Assembly (NCBI GenBank): GCA_043778205.1
Contig: JAYWGO010000090.1
Coordinates: 1-64,000 of the forward strand
From: JAAFIP01 sp043778205
GTDB taxonomy: Bacteria; Pseudomonadota; Gammaproteobacteria; Burkholderiales; Burkholderiaceae_C
Length of the DNA stretch: 64,000 bases
Reading direction: 5' to 3'
This document shows, one piece after another, positions 1 to 8,219 of the stretch (position 1 is its first letter; every line of letters starts with the position of its first letter). The notes below the pieces were generated by a model. That model was not told where the DNA came from and made no database searches. It worked only from the letters and a program-made list of their open reading frames with translations. The translations under genes were made by a program, and so were the position numbers.

Positions 1-58
1 ACGGATGCAATCTATACCTGTGTATGTCAGCACGAATTGCCCACTTGGCATTTAGGGG

Positions 59-175
59 GTGTCCATGTACGTGTTTTTGGAAGATTTTGCAGCAAGGCCC
101 CACACCAGCGGCGCTAGCGCTACACAAGCTGGGCAAGCGATCTTCAAAGGCCTAAAAACACCCCAAAATCATCCC
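59..175 (+). repeat. Repeat B, partial copy
   Basis: This stretch matches the 3' half of the longer repeat at 41579-41800 and, inverted, 13740-13922. Shared landmarks are GAAGATTTTGCAGCAAGGCC and ATCTTCAAAGGCCT. A frame reading LEDFAARP is shared between the copies, but I do not call it a gene. A copy of short repeat A follows about 45 bp downstream, as at the other two loci. Confidence 0.7.
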
Positions 176-220
176 AAAAGTACCAAAAACAGGCATTTTT
201 ACAAGCAAAATACCCTGCAG

Positions 221-262
221 GCCCAAGGAAATAGTGCACAGCCAGCTATTAAATTCGTAGTA
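221..262 (+). repeat. Repeat A copy 1 (degenerate)
   Basis: It contains GCCCAAGGAAAT, then a degenerate GTGCACAGCCAGCTATTAA. The inverted GCTGC/GCAGC arms seen in other copies are damaged here. It lies just beyond the 3' end of the alpha/beta hydrolase gene. Confidence 0.7.
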
Positions 263-277
263 AAAAAGAAGCTCACA

Positions 278-1180
278 TTACGGGACTATAAACCCAGCCA
301 ATAACTGAGCCACCAATTCAGGTTGCTCATGAATAATCCAATGCGTGGCACCGGCAATGCGGTGCAGCTGTAGGTGAGGTATGTACTCGTCCAGCCCGTC
401 GATCAAACTGCTGGGCAGGGCAATATCGTCCATGCCCCAGATCACTTGGGTAGGCACCTGCACTGTCAGCATGTCTTTGGGCAGCGTGATGGCATTGGCA
501 CCTGCATCTTTGGGTGTGGCCGGGCGCAGCGGAGAGGCGCGGTAGTAGTTGCAGCCGCCTTGCAGGCCGTGGCCCCATACACTGCGGTACTGCGCCTTGA
601 CAGCATCGGTCAGCCAAGCATGCGGGCCTTGGGCTGCTGACATGTTGGTAAAAAACTCCCATAAGCGGCGGTAGTCGTCTTCGGCCAGCAGCTGCTCAGC
701 GTCGGGGCGGATCAGAAAGTTCATGTACGCGCTGGCGGCCTGCTGCGCGGCTGAATGCTGTAGCTCGCGCAAAAAAGTGCCCGGATGGGGCGAGTTGATG
801 ATGCACAGCTTGCACAGAAGCTGCGGCATTTGGTTGGCCATGTTCCAAGCTACAGCGCCGCCCCAGTCGTGTGCCACCAAGGCTGCCAGCGGCTGGGTAG
901 GCGATATATGGGCTACTAAGGCTGCAATGTCTTGCACTAAATGTTTGGCCCTGTAGGCGTTAAGTTCTGCAGGTGCAGAAGATGCTTCAAAGCCGCGCAA
1001 ATTGGGCGCTATGCATCGGTAGCCGCGCTGTGCAAAGTGTGCCAGCAGGCCGTCCCATACAAAAGCGCCCTCTGGAAAGCCATGCAAAAAAACCAGCACC
1101 GGTTGGCCTATCTCGCCCATGGTGCGGCAGCTCAGGGTGATGCCGTGGGGCAGCGTGATGGTGCTCAGTTCTAGCTTCAT
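278..1180 (-). CDS. Alpha/beta hydrolase, epoxide hydrolase/haloalkane dehalogenase-like
   Basis: This 300-residue protein has the alpha/beta-hydrolase fold typical of soluble epoxide hydrolases and related enzymes. The HGFPE oxyanion segment is at residues 33-37. The nucleophile elbow is AHDWGG, with Asp105 as predicted nucleophile, and DD near 251-252 and His280 complete the triad. No signal peptide is present, so it should be cytoplasmic. Its ATG overlaps the TGA of the upstream LacI-type regulator by 4 nt, so the two are probably co-transcribed and translationally coupled. An Asp nucleophile suggests an epoxide or C-halogen substrate, but related esterases exist and the substrate cannot be read from sequence. 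Its place beside galactoside genes does not give an obvious role. Confidence 0.85.
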   Translation of the reverse strand: MKLELSTITLPHGITLSCRTMGEIGQPVLVFLHGFPEGAFVWDGLLAHFAQRGYRCIAPNLRGFEASSAPAELNAYRAKHLVQDIAALVAHISPTQPLAALVAHDWGGAVAWNMANQMPQLLCKLCIINSPHPGTFLRELQHSAAQQAASAYMNFLIRPDAEQLLAEDDYRRLWEFFTNMSAAQGPHAWLTDAVKAQYRSVWGHGLQGGCNYYRASPLRPATPKDAGANAITLPKDMLTVQVPTQVIWGMDDIALPSSLIDGLDEYIPHLQLHRIAGATHWIIHEQPELVAQLLAGFIVP

Positions 1181-2325
1181 ACAGTGACCTGGGCTACGCT
1201 TTGCCGCTCTACGACAGGGCAGTCCACCTTAATCAACAGTCGGCGCGGTTTAGAACTCTGGGCGGCATACGTTGCATCGTCTTGGTGTACTTCATGCAGT
1301 AGCGACTCAACCGCGCTGCGGCCCATTTCGTAGTTGGGCAGCAGCACGGTGGTCAGCGGTGGCCGGGTGTGGCGCGATATTTCCTGGTCGTCATAGCCCA
1401 TTACCGAGACATCTTCAGGCACCTTCAGGCCCAGGCTTTTAATGGCTTCCAGCGCGCCGATGGCCATCAGGTCGTTGGCACAAAAAAGTGCTGTGGGGGG
1501 CCGCGCCTCTTGCATCAGCGACAAAGTGGCCTCAAACCCCGTGCCTGACATCCAGTCGCCGTCACGCACCATGGCCGGGTCAAATGCCAAGTCGGCCGTG
1601 GCCAGTGCGCGCCGATAGCCCTTAAGGCGGTCTTTGGCGGCTTCCATCCACGGCTCGCCGTTGATAAACCCAATGCGTTTGTGGCCAGCCGCTATCAGGT
1701 GGTCGGTAGCGGCGTGTCCGCCCGTCAGCTCACCAGGGATGATGGTGGGGTATTTGTGCGTTTCATCGTGGCAGTTCAGCAGCACCGTGGGTGTGTGCTC
1801 TAGCTCAGCCGGTAGCTGCACCCGGCGGGTGTAAATAGTGGAGTAAATAAACCCCAGCAGCAAGGGGTGGGTAAGGGCGTTTTCAATGATGGCCCTTTCT
1901 TGTTCTGGGTTGCCATGGGTTACGGCTACGCTTAAAACACAATCATGCTCCCAGGCTGCATTGCGCGCGCCGTCCACGCTTACCACAGGGTGCGGGCTGG
2001 TAGAAATTTCGTCTACCAAATAGACAATCAAACGCCGCTGCCGGTTGCCGGACAATTTGGCTTGCGGCAGCTGCAGCGACTGCAACAACTGCGCTGGGTT
2101 GATGCGGGCCGCCTGTGACAACTGGTAGCCTAAACTCAGCGCCGCATCCAGTACTTTGCTGCGTGTTTCGGGAGACAGCCGGGCGCTGGCCACGTTGTTC
2201 AGCACCATGGATACGGTCGACTGTGACACGCCCGCAAGCTTGGCCACGTCAGTCATGGTAGGGCGCGGTGTGCGCCCTAGCAGTGCTTGGGCACTTTTTT
2301 TATCGGTAGTTCGTGTCCTGGCCAT
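1177..2325 (-). CDS. LacI-family transcriptional regulator of the galactoside locus
   Basis: A 382-residue LacI/GalR-type repressor. The N-terminal helix-turn-helix is at residues 24-43 (MTDVAKLAGVSQSTVSMVLN), followed by the hinge and a periplasmic-binding-like effector domain (about 85-370). It is about 40 residues longer than E. coli LacI/GalR, partly from an N-terminal extension. The gene is divergent from galT-galK. A 17-bp palindrome sits 5 nt upstream of its start codon (2330-2346) and recurs before galT and before the ABC operon. This suggests autoregulation and control of both galactose units. The inducer is probably a galactoside or galactose, inferred only from neighbours. Confidence 0.9.
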   Translation of the reverse strand: MARTRTTDKKSAQALLGRTPRPTMTDVAKLAGVSQSTVSMVLNNVASARLSPETRSKVLDAALSLGYQLSQAARINPAQLLQSLQLPQAKLSGNRQRRLIVYLVDEISTSPHPVVSVDGARNAAWEHDCVLSVAVTHGNPEQERAIIENALTHPLLLGFIYSTIYTRRVQLPAELEHTPTVLLNCHDETHKYPTIIPGELTGGHAATDHLIAAGHKRIGFINGEPWMEAAKDRLKGYRRALATADLAFDPAMVRDGDWMSGTGFEATLSLMQEARPPTALFCANDLMAIGALEAIKSLGLKVPEDVSVMGYDDQEISRHTRPPLTTVLLPNYEMGRSAVESLLHEVHQDDATYAAQSSKPRRLLIKVDCPVVERQSVAQVTV

Positions 2326-2329
2326 GGTG

Positions 2330-2346
2330 TGACAATAATATTTTCA
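2330..2346. promoter_or_regulatory. Candidate LacI-family operator 1 (autoregulatory)
   Basis: TGACAATAATATTTTCA is a 17-bp near-palindrome; seven of eight pairs match around a central A. It lies just upstream of the regulator's own start codon. It shares TGnnAATAATATTnnCA with the site at 4886-4902, and the AATAATATT core with 2503-2519. Binding by the adjacent regulator is an inference. Confidence 0.6.
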
Positions 2347-2502
2347 ATCAATAGGTTGCGGTAACTGTCCGGTATCAGCAGATATGAGGCTCCTAAAAAG
2401 AACGCCCCAGCGTTTATTAAGACCGAACCTGCGCAATTGCACAATATACCGCAGCAAATTGCGCTGCAAATAAACGCGATCCTAAGGGTTTTCACGAAGA
2501 CT

Positions 2503-2519
2503 TGATAATATTATTACTA
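2503..2519. promoter_or_regulatory. Candidate LacI-family operator 2 (galT-galK)
   Basis: Read on the minus strand, the site is TAGTAATAATATTATCA, the same 17-bp frame as the other two sites. A TATGAT -10-like hexamer (2521-2526) follows on the plus strand, toward galT. An operator touching the -10 would block initiation. The 2326-2573 intergenic region holds this site and operator 1 but no gene. Confidence 0.55.
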
Positions 2520-2573
2520 ATATGATCATGGGTCATTAAGATTGTGTCTGTGTATTAAATATTGGTGGTTGAC

Positions 2574-3647
2574 GTGCTCAAACTCTCTGAACAAACCCAT
2601 CGCCGCCGTAACCCCTTGACTGGGGAGTGGATTTTAGTTTCGCCCCACCGCGCCAAAAGACCGTGGCAAGGCCAGCAAGAATCAGCAGACACCACGCAGC
2701 GGCCAAAGTACGACCCACAGTGCTACTTGTGCGCAGGCAACCAGCGTGTAACGGGCGAGCGTAACCCGGCTTACACCGACACTTTTGTCTTTAACAATGA
2801 TTTTGCTGCATTGATGCAGCAAGATGCAGAGTCCCCGATAGAGCAGCCCACTGCAGTACAGCGCGATGGTTTATTCGACCACCAAACCGCCACCGGAAGT
2901 TGCCGCGTAGTGTGCTATTCACCCGACCACAGCAAAGGCATGGCCGACCTGAGCGTGCCAGAGATTGAAAGGGTGATCGCCACTTGGCAAGCACAAATTA
3001 GCGAACTCTCGCGTGACCACGCATGGGTGCAGGTGTTTGAAAACAAAGGTGCCATCATGGGTTGTTCTAACCCGCACCCGCATGGCCAAATCTGGGCCAG
3101 CCACTATGTGCCGCATACGCTGGCGGTAGAAGACCAGCACCAGCGTGACTACCATGCACAGCATAAAGCCAGCATGCTGCTGGACTATGCGCAGCGCGAG
3201 CTGGCGGATGGCGCGCGGGTGGTGGTGCAAACGCAGCACTGGCTGGCCGTAGTGCCTTACTGGGCCGCATGGCCCTTTGAAACATTGTTGTTGCCTACAG
3301 CGGCAGTTGCCAGAATGCAAGACCTGTCTGGCGCGCAACGCAGCGACTTGGCACTCATACTTAAGCAGTTAACAGCTTGCTACGACCGGCTTTTTGACTG
3401 CGCTTTCCCCTACACCATGGGCTGGCATTTCGCCCCGTTTGGCGCCGGGGAAACCTCCAACTCCAGCGCCAACGCTAGCGCCAACGCACACTGGCAATTG
3501 CATGCGCATTTTTACCCACCGCTTTTGCGCTCTGCATCCGTGCGCAAGTTTATGGTGGGTTTTGAAATGCTGTGTGAGCCACAGCGTGACCTTACGCCAG
3601 AGCAGGCCGCCCAGCGCCTGCGCGAGCTAGTGGTTTCAGCCCTTTAA
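2574..3647 (+). CDS. galT: Galactose-1-phosphate uridylyltransferase
   Basis: GalT of the Leloir pathway exchanges UMP between UDP-glucose and galactose 1-phosphate. The sequence reads HRRRNPLTGEWILVSPHRAK near the N-terminus. Metal-ligand-like CYLC (Cys50/Cys53) is followed by the active-site HPH triplet (168-170) within GCSNPHPHGQIW. The 357-residue length is close to E. coli GalT. No ATG is available. I chose GTG at 2574 because GGTGG lies 5 nt upstream and the N-terminus then matches family length; GTG 2565 and TTG 2562 are alternatives. galK follows after 34 nt. Predicted to be repressed through the operator at 2503-2519. Confidence 0.95.
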   Translation: MLKLSEQTHRRRNPLTGEWILVSPHRAKRPWQGQQESADTTQRPKYDPQCYLCAGNQRVTGERNPAYTDTFVFNNDFAALMQQDAESPIEQPTAVQRDGLFDHQTATGSCRVVCYSPDHSKGMADLSVPEIERVIATWQAQISELSRDHAWVQVFENKGAIMGCSNPHPHGQIWASHYVPHTLAVEDQHQRDYHAQHKASMLLDYAQRELADGARVVVQTQHWLAVVPYWAAWPFETLLLPTAAVARMQDLSGAQRSDLALILKQLTACYDRLFDCAFPYTMGWHFAPFGAGETSNSSANASANAHWQLHAHFYPPLLRSASVRKFMVGFEMLCEPQRDLTPEQAAQRLRELVVSAL

Positions 3648-3681
3648 GTTAATAGACTTTGACACCCAACCCATCTGCGTT

Positions 3682-4845
3682 ATGAATTTGAATGAAACCA
3701 CCCAGCGCGCACTAGACGCCTTTGTGCAGCAATGGCAGAGCAGCCCGCAGTGGGTGGTGCGCGCACCAGGGCGGGTGAATTTAATCGGTGAACACACCGA
3801 CTACAACGACGGTTTTGTACTGCCCTGCGCTATTGATTTTGAGACGGTGATTTTTGCAAGTGCACGCACAGACAAGCAAGTGCATGTGGTGGCTGCCGAC
3901 TTTGGGCAAACCGATGTGTCGCAGGCTGACGCAGGCTTTGCGCACCACGCTACCCAGCAATGGGCCAACTATGTGCGCGGTGTAGTGCAAGCCATGCGGT
4001 TGCGTGGCTACCCTGTAAATGGCATCAACATGTCAATAGCGGGCAATGTACCGCAAGGTGCCGGCCTGTCGTCGTCCGCCTCGCTAGAGGTAGCGGTAGG
4101 CTCTGCATTGGCCCTGGGCAGCGGGCATGCAATAGCCCTGGCAGACATTGCGCTGATGGGGCAGCAGGCAGAAAACCAGTTTGTGGGCTGCCAATGCGGC
4201 ATCATGGACCAGCTGGTGTCAGCCCAAGGCCAGGCGCACCACGCGCTATTGATTGACTGCCGCAGCCTAGAAACGCAAGCGGTTCACATACCCGATGATG
4301 TGGCTATTTTGATTGTGCATTCTGGTGTGCGCAGAGGCTTGGTGGAAAGCGCCTACAACGAACGCCGCGCCCAGTGCGAGCAAGCCGCGCAATTTTTTGG
4401 TGAAAAAGCCTTGCGCGATGTCACTATGCAGCGCCTGCAGGCGGCGCGTAGCCAGCTTGATACCCTGGTGTACCGCCGCGCGCACCACGTCATCAGTGAA
4501 AACGAACGCACTTTGCGTGCGGCCCAAGCTTTGGCCGCATCCAATATGGCGCTGATGGGGCAGCTGATGGCCCAGTCGCACACCTCGATGCGCGATGATT
4601 TTGAAATTACCACCCCTGAGATTGACCAGCTCGTTGCTTTACTGCAGGCAGCTATCGGTGCCCGTGGCGGTGCCCGCATGACGGGCGGTGGCTTTGGTGG
4701 TTGTGTGGTGGCACTGCTGCCTACAGCGCAAGTGGCTGCCGTGCAAGCTTTGCTAAATACCCATTACCTAACGCCTGATGGCAGCCCGCCGCGCCAGTGG
4801 GTTTGCGTACCTTCGCCAGGTGTGGTTGCACACGCCTACAAATAA
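3682..4845 (+). CDS. galK: Galactokinase
   Basis: GHMP-family kinase that phosphorylates galactose at C1 with ATP. The galactokinase signature GRVNLIGEHTDYN is at residues 30-42 and the phosphate-binding loop PQGAGLSSSAS at 124-134. Asp176 in GIMDQLVS corresponds to the catalytic Asp of the family. The C-terminal GGGFGG motif is also present. The 387-residue length is normal. The gene lies 34 nt after galT, so the two form an operon that turns galactose released by the downstream galactosidases into glucose-1-phosphate. No UDP-glucose 4-epimerase gene lies in this window, so galE must be elsewhere. Confidence 0.97.
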   Translation: MNLNETTQRALDAFVQQWQSSPQWVVRAPGRVNLIGEHTDYNDGFVLPCAIDFETVIFASARTDKQVHVVAADFGQTDVSQADAGFAHHATQQWANYVRGVVQAMRLRGYPVNGINMSIAGNVPQGAGLSSSASLEVAVGSALALGSGHAIALADIALMGQQAENQFVGCQCGIMDQLVSAQGQAHHALLIDCRSLETQAVHIPDDVAILIVHSGVRRGLVESAYNERRAQCEQAAQFFGEKALRDVTMQRLQAARSQLDTLVYRRAHHVISENERTLRAAQALAASNMALMGQLMAQSHTSMRDDFEITTPEIDQLVALLQAAIGARGGARMTGGGFGGCVVALLPTAQVAAVQALLNTHYLTPDGSPPRQWVCVPSPGVVAHAYK

Positions 4846-4885
4846 ACCGGGTTAAGGCGTAAAACCAAGGGTTTTTGCTAATTAT

Positions 4886-4902
4886 TGCTAATAATATTTG
4901 CA
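4886..4902. promoter_or_regulatory. Candidate LacI-family operator 3 (ABC/galactosidase operon)
   Basis: TGCTAATAATATTTGCA is the best palindrome of the three sites, with seven of eight pairs matching around a central A. It precedes the ABC ATPase start by about 55 nt. A possible -35 TTGCAC (4898-4903) and -10 TATTTA (4921-4926), 17 nt apart, would place the operator over the -35. A weak stem AAAACC/GGTTTT at 4861-4875, followed by T residues, may end galT-galK. Confidence 0.6.
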
Positions 4903-4956
4903 CCCATAATTTGACTTGTCTATTTATCCATCCTCAACCACGCTAGCACCCACAGT

Positions 4957-6141
4957 ATGGCAAGCATAGAACTTAAATCACTTTACAAATCTTACGGCGA
5001 TGGGCTCACGGTCATTCGCGACGTTAACTTGCACATCAAGCAAGGTGAGTTTTGTGTGTTCGTGGGGCCATCGGGTTGCGGCAAATCTACCTTGTTGCGT
5101 ACCATTGCCGGGTTGGAAGATATTACCAAGGGTGATTTGCTGATTGACGATTGCTTGATGAACAAAGTGCCGCCTGCTGAGCGGGGCGTGGCCATGGTCT
5201 TTCAAAGCTATGCGCTTTTTCCGCACATGACGGTGTATGAAAATATGGCCTTTGGCATGCGCTTGGCCAAAGTCGAGCCCAAGCTGATTGACGAGCGCGT
5301 GCAAGCCGCAGCCAAAATGCTGCAGTTGGGCCCCTACTTAGAGCGCAAACCCAAAGCCCTGTCAGGCGGGCAACGCCAGCGCGTCGCCATTGGCCGCGCT
5401 ATCGTGCGCGAACCCGGCGTGTTTTTGTTTGACGAACCTTTGTCCAACCTAGACGCTGCTTTGCGCGTGCAAACCCGTTTTGAGATTGCCAAACTGCACC
5501 GCAATTTTGGCAAGGCATGTACCGTGTATGTAACCCATGACCAAGTTGAAGCCATGACTTTGGCTGACCGCATCTTGTTGCTCAATACCGGCGATGCCGT
5601 AGCCAAATACGGCAGCGTAGCCCAGCACGGTAGCCCGTTTGAGCTGTACCACCGCCCCAACAACCAGTTCGTAGCGGGCTTTATCGGTTCACCCAAGATG
5701 AACTTCACATCTGCCAAAGTGCTCAGTGCTGAAGATGCGGTTTTGCAGGTGCAGTTGCCCTCAGGCGAAGTGCTGCAAGCCCGCGTCAAAGGCAAACGCT
5801 TGGCTGTAGGTGCGCAGGTCACAGTAGGTATTCGGCCAGAGCATATGGCCCTGGGCAATGCCACGCAAAACTTAACCCGGCCTGTGCTGTGGCAAGAGCA
5901 TTTAGGTGAAACCACCCATGTGTACTTAGATTTTGAACAAAGCAACAGCGGTATTGCCACCGATGATTCGTGGATGATCAAAGTGCCAGGCCACGGTATG
6001 AACACAGCGGGCGACAGTGTGGCCGTGTCATTGCCCCCCTCTGCCATGCATGTGTTTGACAGCCTGGGAGTAGCACTTGAGCGCAGCGTGTCAGACGACG
6101 AGCTGCGGGCTTCTTCGCATTTGCAGTCCTTGGCCGCCTAA
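4957..6141 (+). CDS. Sugar ABC transporter ATP-binding protein (MalK/UgpC/MsmK type)
   Basis: A 394-residue ATPase of the CUT1 carbohydrate importer family. Walker A GPSGCGKST is at 37-45, the ABC signature LSGGQ at 135-139, Walker B FLFDE at 156-160 and the H-loop histidine at about 194. The C-terminal third is a TOBE/OB-type regulatory domain with a typical GIRPEH motif. It acts on the cytoplasmic face of the membrane and should energise the two permeases at 9562-11345. It is first in a six-gene unit, 21 nt before the beta-galactosidase. A single ATPase can serve several CUT1 transporters, so it might also work with other importers in the cell. Confidence 0.93.
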   Translation: MASIELKSLYKSYGDGLTVIRDVNLHIKQGEFCVFVGPSGCGKSTLLRTIAGLEDITKGDLLIDDCLMNKVPPAERGVAMVFQSYALFPHMTVYENMAFGMRLAKVEPKLIDERVQAAAKMLQLGPYLERKPKALSGGQRQRVAIGRAIVREPGVFLFDEPLSNLDAALRVQTRFEIAKLHRNFGKACTVYVTHDQVEAMTLADRILLLNTGDAVAKYGSVAQHGSPFELYHRPNNQFVAGFIGSPKMNFTSAKVLSAEDAVLQVQLPSGEVLQARVKGKRLAVGAQVTVGIRPEHMALGNATQNLTRPVLWQEHLGETTHVYLDFEQSNSGIATDDSWMIKVPGHGMNTAGDSVAVSLPPSAMHVFDSLGVALERSVSDDELRASSHLQSLAA

Positions 6142-6162
6142 GCCAGAAAACGACATTATTGT

Positions 6163-8163
6163 ATGCAGCTTGGCGTTTGCTATTACCCCGAACAGTGGCC
6201 TGAAAGTTACTGGCTGCGCGATGCCCAGCGCATGGTGGCTATGGGTATATCGCATGTGCGTATTGCCGAGTTTGCTTGGTCGCGCATGGAGCCGCACGCT
6301 GGCCAGTTTGACTGGGCATGGCTAGACCGTGTGGTGGAGGTTTTGCACACCGCAGGGCTCAAAATCATCATGTGCACGCCCACCACTACGCCGCCCAAAT
6401 GGCTGGTGGACAGCGATCCAAGCATCTTGGCTGTGGATGCTAATAACCAACCCCGCCGCTTTGGCTCACGCCGCCACTATTGCTTTTCTAGCGCGGCCTA
6501 CCGGGTACAGTCCCGCCGCATTAGCCACGCTGTAGCCCAGCGCTATGGCAGGCATCCGGCGGTAGTGGCCTGGCAGACGGACAACGAGTACGGCTGCCAC
6601 TTTACGGTGCAAAGTTTCTCTGTCAGTGCGCACAAAGGCTTTCGCGCCTGGCTGCAAAAGCAGTACAGCAGTATCGAGGCGCTTAATACAGCTTGGGGCA
6701 CGGCATTTTGGAGCCAAAGCTACACCAGCTTTGACCAGATCGACCCGCCCCTGCAAACAGTGACCGAGGCGCTGCCTGCATTGCGTTTGGACTGGCGGCG
6801 GTTTGGCTCGGATGAGGTGACAAGCTTTAACCGCGAACAGGTTGATATTTTGCGTGCAGAGTCGCCGGGTCGGTTGATCAGCCATAACTTCATGGGCTTT
6901 TTTACTGAGTTTGACCATTACAAGCTCAGCAAAGACCTGGACGTGGCAACTTACGACAACTACCCCATAGGTTTTACGCAAATGTTTTTCTTGAATCCAC
7001 AAGAAAAACAACAATGGGCCCAAGTGGGGCATCCTGATATTCCCAGCTTTCACTACGACCTGTACCGAGGCATGTGCGCTGATGGCAAGTGGTGGGTGAT
7101 GGAGCAGCAGCCAGGGCCTGTGAATTGGGCGCAATGGAACCCGATACCCAAAGACGGTATGGTGCGTTTGTGGACTTGGCAGGCCATGGCCCACGGCTGC
7201 GACTTGGTCAGCTATTTTCGCTGGCGGCAAACGCCGTTTGCGCAAGAGCAACTGCATGCAGGGCTGCTGGCGCCTGACGACAGCGAGGCCCAAGGTGCCA
7301 TAGAGGTTAAACAGCTGGCTGCTGAACTACAGCAAATAGCCCAAAAATTCCCCCACGGCCATGCGCCCATCCAATCTAGTGTGGCTTTGGTGTTTGACTA
7401 CGACACAGTATGGATGGCTGAGATCCAACCCCAAGGCCAAAACTACAACGCGTTAGAGCTGGTGTTTCGCCTGTACAGCAGCCTGCGTGCGTTGGGTTTG
7501 AATGTAGACATCGTCTCACCGCAAGCCAATTTAAGCCACTACAGCATGCTTGTGTTGGCCGCGCAGTGGCACGTGAGCGATGCGTTGTTGCAGCAGCTTG
7601 AAGCCAGCAAAGCCCAGATTGTGGTTGCCCCTCGTGCGGGCAGCAAGTCGGCCCACATGTCCATTGCAGAGTCTTTGCCGCCCGGTAATTTGTCCAGCTT
7701 GGCGGGGGTTACTGTTAAGCGTGTGGGGTCGTTGCCGCCGGGGCTGGATGTGCCTTTGTTTCAGCACCTTCAAAGCGGTGCACAACAGCGTGTAGCAAAT
7801 GCCACCCGCTGGGCAGAAGACCTGCAGTGCAGCCATGCCAGTCCGTACTGGGTCAATGCACAAGGCGCGCCGATAGTCACGCGCAACGCCCATGTAACCT
7901 ATGTAGGCGCATGGCTAGATGATGCTGACTGGCAAAAATTATTCCAAGATGTGAGCCTGCTGGCTGCTATTCCTACCCAAAGCTTAGCGCTGGGTTTGCG
8001 AATTAGCTGCATGGGCGGTTTTGTTTTAGCTGCAAACTTTTCAGATGCAGCCGTGGCCTGGCAACCTGCCGCACCCAGTGCGCCAGCCAGCCGGCCAGCC
8101 CAGATTCTGTTGGGGGACACGCTGATTCCTCCGCAGGGTATTGCGATTTGGCAAGTTTTTTAA
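6163..8163 (+). CDS. Beta-galactosidase, glycoside hydrolase family 42
   Basis: A 666-residue GH42 enzyme that hydrolyses terminal beta-D-galactosyl residues. The N-terminus (LGVCYYPEQWPE) and following residues match the TIM-barrel start of this family. Glu142 in TDNEYG is the predicted acid/base, and Glu314 in MEQQPGPVNW the predicted nucleophile. A trimerisation domain (about 380-590) and a small C-terminal beta domain follow. No signal peptide is seen, so it should act on galactosides imported by the neighbouring ABC transporter. Family members take lactose or plant-derived beta-galacto-oligosaccharides; which applies here is not evident. Confidence 0.95.
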   Translation: MQLGVCYYPEQWPESYWLRDAQRMVAMGISHVRIAEFAWSRMEPHAGQFDWAWLDRVVEVLHTAGLKIIMCTPTTTPPKWLVDSDPSILAVDANNQPRRFGSRRHYCFSSAAYRVQSRRISHAVAQRYGRHPAVVAWQTDNEYGCHFTVQSFSVSAHKGFRAWLQKQYSSIEALNTAWGTAFWSQSYTSFDQIDPPLQTVTEALPALRLDWRRFGSDEVTSFNREQVDILRAESPGRLISHNFMGFFTEFDHYKLSKDLDVATYDNYPIGFTQMFFLNPQEKQQWAQVGHPDIPSFHYDLYRGMCADGKWWVMEQQPGPVNWAQWNPIPKDGMVRLWTWQAMAHGCDLVSYFRWRQTPFAQEQLHAGLLAPDDSEAQGAIEVKQLAAELQQIAQKFPHGHAPIQSSVALVFDYDTVWMAEIQPQGQNYNALELVFRLYSSLRALGLNVDIVSPQANLSHYSMLVLAAQWHVSDALLQQLEASKAQIVVAPRAGSKSAHMSIAESLPPGNLSSLAGVTVKRVGSLPPGLDVPLFQHLQSGAQQRVANATRWAEDLQCSHASPYWVNAQGAPIVTRNAHVTYVGAWLDDADWQKLFQDVSLLAAIPTQSLALGLRISCMGGFVLAANFSDAAVAWQPAAPSAPASRPAQILLGDTLIPPQGIAIWQVF

Positions 8164-8219
8164 CCCGCTTTGAATTTCATGAAACGATTTAAGGCAAATT
8201 CCCCAAGGAGACCCTCAGC

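Noticed and set aside
4861..4877. Rho-independent terminator after galK
   Set aside because: The stem AAAACC/GGTTTT has a 3-nt loop and is too weak to call with confidence; mentioned only with operator 3.
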